A stretch of 5,789 bases of DNA, taken from contig JANXRU010000253.1 in NCBI GenBank assembly GCA_025356715.1, forward strand, positions 1-5,789. The letters are read 5' to 3'. Positions 5,233-5,789 of the stretch are shown in pieces. The translations under genes and the position numbers were made by a program. The stretch's first letter is position 1, and each line of letters starts with the position of its first letter. This DNA is from Bacteroidota bacterium. GTDB lineage: Bacteria; Bacteroidota; Bacteroidia; B-17B0; B-17BO. The notes under the pieces are model-generated. The model was not told the origin of the DNA. It was given only the letters and a program-made list of their open reading frames with translations, and did not search any database.

Positions 5233-5789
5233 ATGCGAAAAATTTTAATTACAGGTTCTAATGGTTTATTAGGACAAAAATTAGTTTATAAACTAAAAGA
5301 CAAAACGGACGTTCTGTGTATTGCTACTGCCCGTGGCGCTAATCGTTTAGTAAACACTAGTGGTTACGAATATGCTGAATTAGACATTACTAATTTTGAT
5401 AACGTATCTTCTGTATTCACTCATTTTATGCCTGATGTAATTATCAATACGGCTGCTATGACTAATGTAGATGCCTGCGAAACCGATAAAGAAAATTGTT
5501 GGTTAATGAATACTACATCTGTGCAACATCAAGTAACAGTTTTAGAAACCTTATCAAAACAGCATCCAAACTACAAACCACAGTTCATTCATCTTTCTAC
5601 CGATTTTATTTTTGATGGCACGCACGGCCCTGTGTCTGAAAATGAAACACCTAATCCCTTAAGCTATTATGCAGAGAGTAAATTAGCAGCTGAAAAAATT
5701 GTTCAAGCGTCTACTCTTCATTGGGCAATGGCTCGTACTGTGCTTGTTTATGGCATTGTAGATAATATGAGTCGAAGCAATATTGTATT
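5233..5789 (+). CDS. RmlD-like NAD(P)-dependent sugar reductase / extended SDR, N-terminal part (cut by window edge)
   Basis: The 185 complete codons start with a Rossmann fold nucleotide-binding motif TGSNGLLG (7-14). Then come the RmlD-type INTAAMTNVDACE (71-83), the serine strand HLSTDFIFDGT (120-130), the catalytic pair Y146 and K150 within YYAESKLAAE, and ARTVLVYG (167-174). These match the RmlD_sub_bind family, whose best-known member reduces dTDP-4-keto-rhamnose to dTDP-L-rhamnose; relatives include the regulatory subunit of methionine adenosyltransferase. AAMT replaces the commoner AAYT, and STDFIFDG the commoner STDYVFDG, so a different nucleotide-sugar or other substrate is quite possible and I do not assign rmlD. 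No other rml genes are present. The ATG at 5233 follows an A/T-rich run without a Shine-Dalgarno site, and the Rossmann strand begins immediately, so the start is firm. A near-match to a -7 box (TA, three bases, TTTG) lies at 5180-5188. The gene continues past 5789. Confidence 0.85.
   Translation, partial: MRKILITGSNGLLGQKLVYKLKDKTDVLCIATARGANRLVNTSGYEYAELDITNFDNVSSVFTHFMPDVIINTAAMTNVDACETDKENCWLMNTTSVQHQVTVLETLSKQHPNYKPQFIHLSTDFIFDGTHGPVSENETPNPLSYYAESKLAAEKIVQASTLHWAMARTVLVYGIVDNMSRSNIV

Overview
The window looks like a stretch of an AT-rich Bacteroidota (Bacteroidetes) chromosome. Three things support this. Several genes and one leader are preceded by the Bacteroidetes-type -7 box TAnnTTTG rather than a sigma70 -10 box, with no clear Shine-Dalgarno sequences. 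One gene is a TonB-dependent receptor with an N-terminal carboxypeptidase-regulatory-like domain, an architecture characteristic of that phylum. The DXS and RecD-like helicase sequences also read like Bacteroidetes versions. I cannot place it more finely from sequence alone.

Layout. Positions 1-161 (minus strand) hold the 5' end of dxs, cut by the window edge. Positions 162-457 are non-coding: the dxs promoter, a weak inverted repeat, and a degenerate intergenic repeat rich in ACATAG and CACAGA words. Positions 458-1882 (minus) encode a complete RecD-like superfamily 1 helicase that appears to start at TTG. Positions 1883-2171 are a divergent regulatory region with the helicase promoter on one strand and, on the other, a promoter followed by a thiamine pyrophosphate (TPP) riboswitch and a possible expression platform. 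Positions 2172-4604 (plus) encode a TonB-dependent outer membrane receptor, closed by a perfect 17-bp hairpin terminator. Positions 4707-5123 (plus) encode a small SET-domain protein whose start is set by a -7 box six bases upstream. Positions 5233-5789 (plus) hold the first 185 codons of an RmlD-like short-chain reductase that runs off the window.

How the parts relate. The clearest functional link is riboswitch to receptor: TPP in the cell should shut off the receptor, so the receptor most likely imports thiamine or a thiamine-related compound across the outer membrane. The receptor appears to be a single-gene unit. DXS uses TPP as cofactor, and its product feeds isoprenoids and, in bacteria, the thiazole half of thiamine, but it is on the other strand with its own promoter, so the proximity may be chance. 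A 20-base element (18 of 20 matches) lies just upstream of the -7 boxes of both dxs and the helicase and may reflect shared control. I see no CRISPR array, prophage, insertion sequence, tRNA or rRNA, and no convincing wholly new multi-gene system. The points most worth a second look are the riboswitch details, the shared upstream element, the SET protein and the intergenic repeat.
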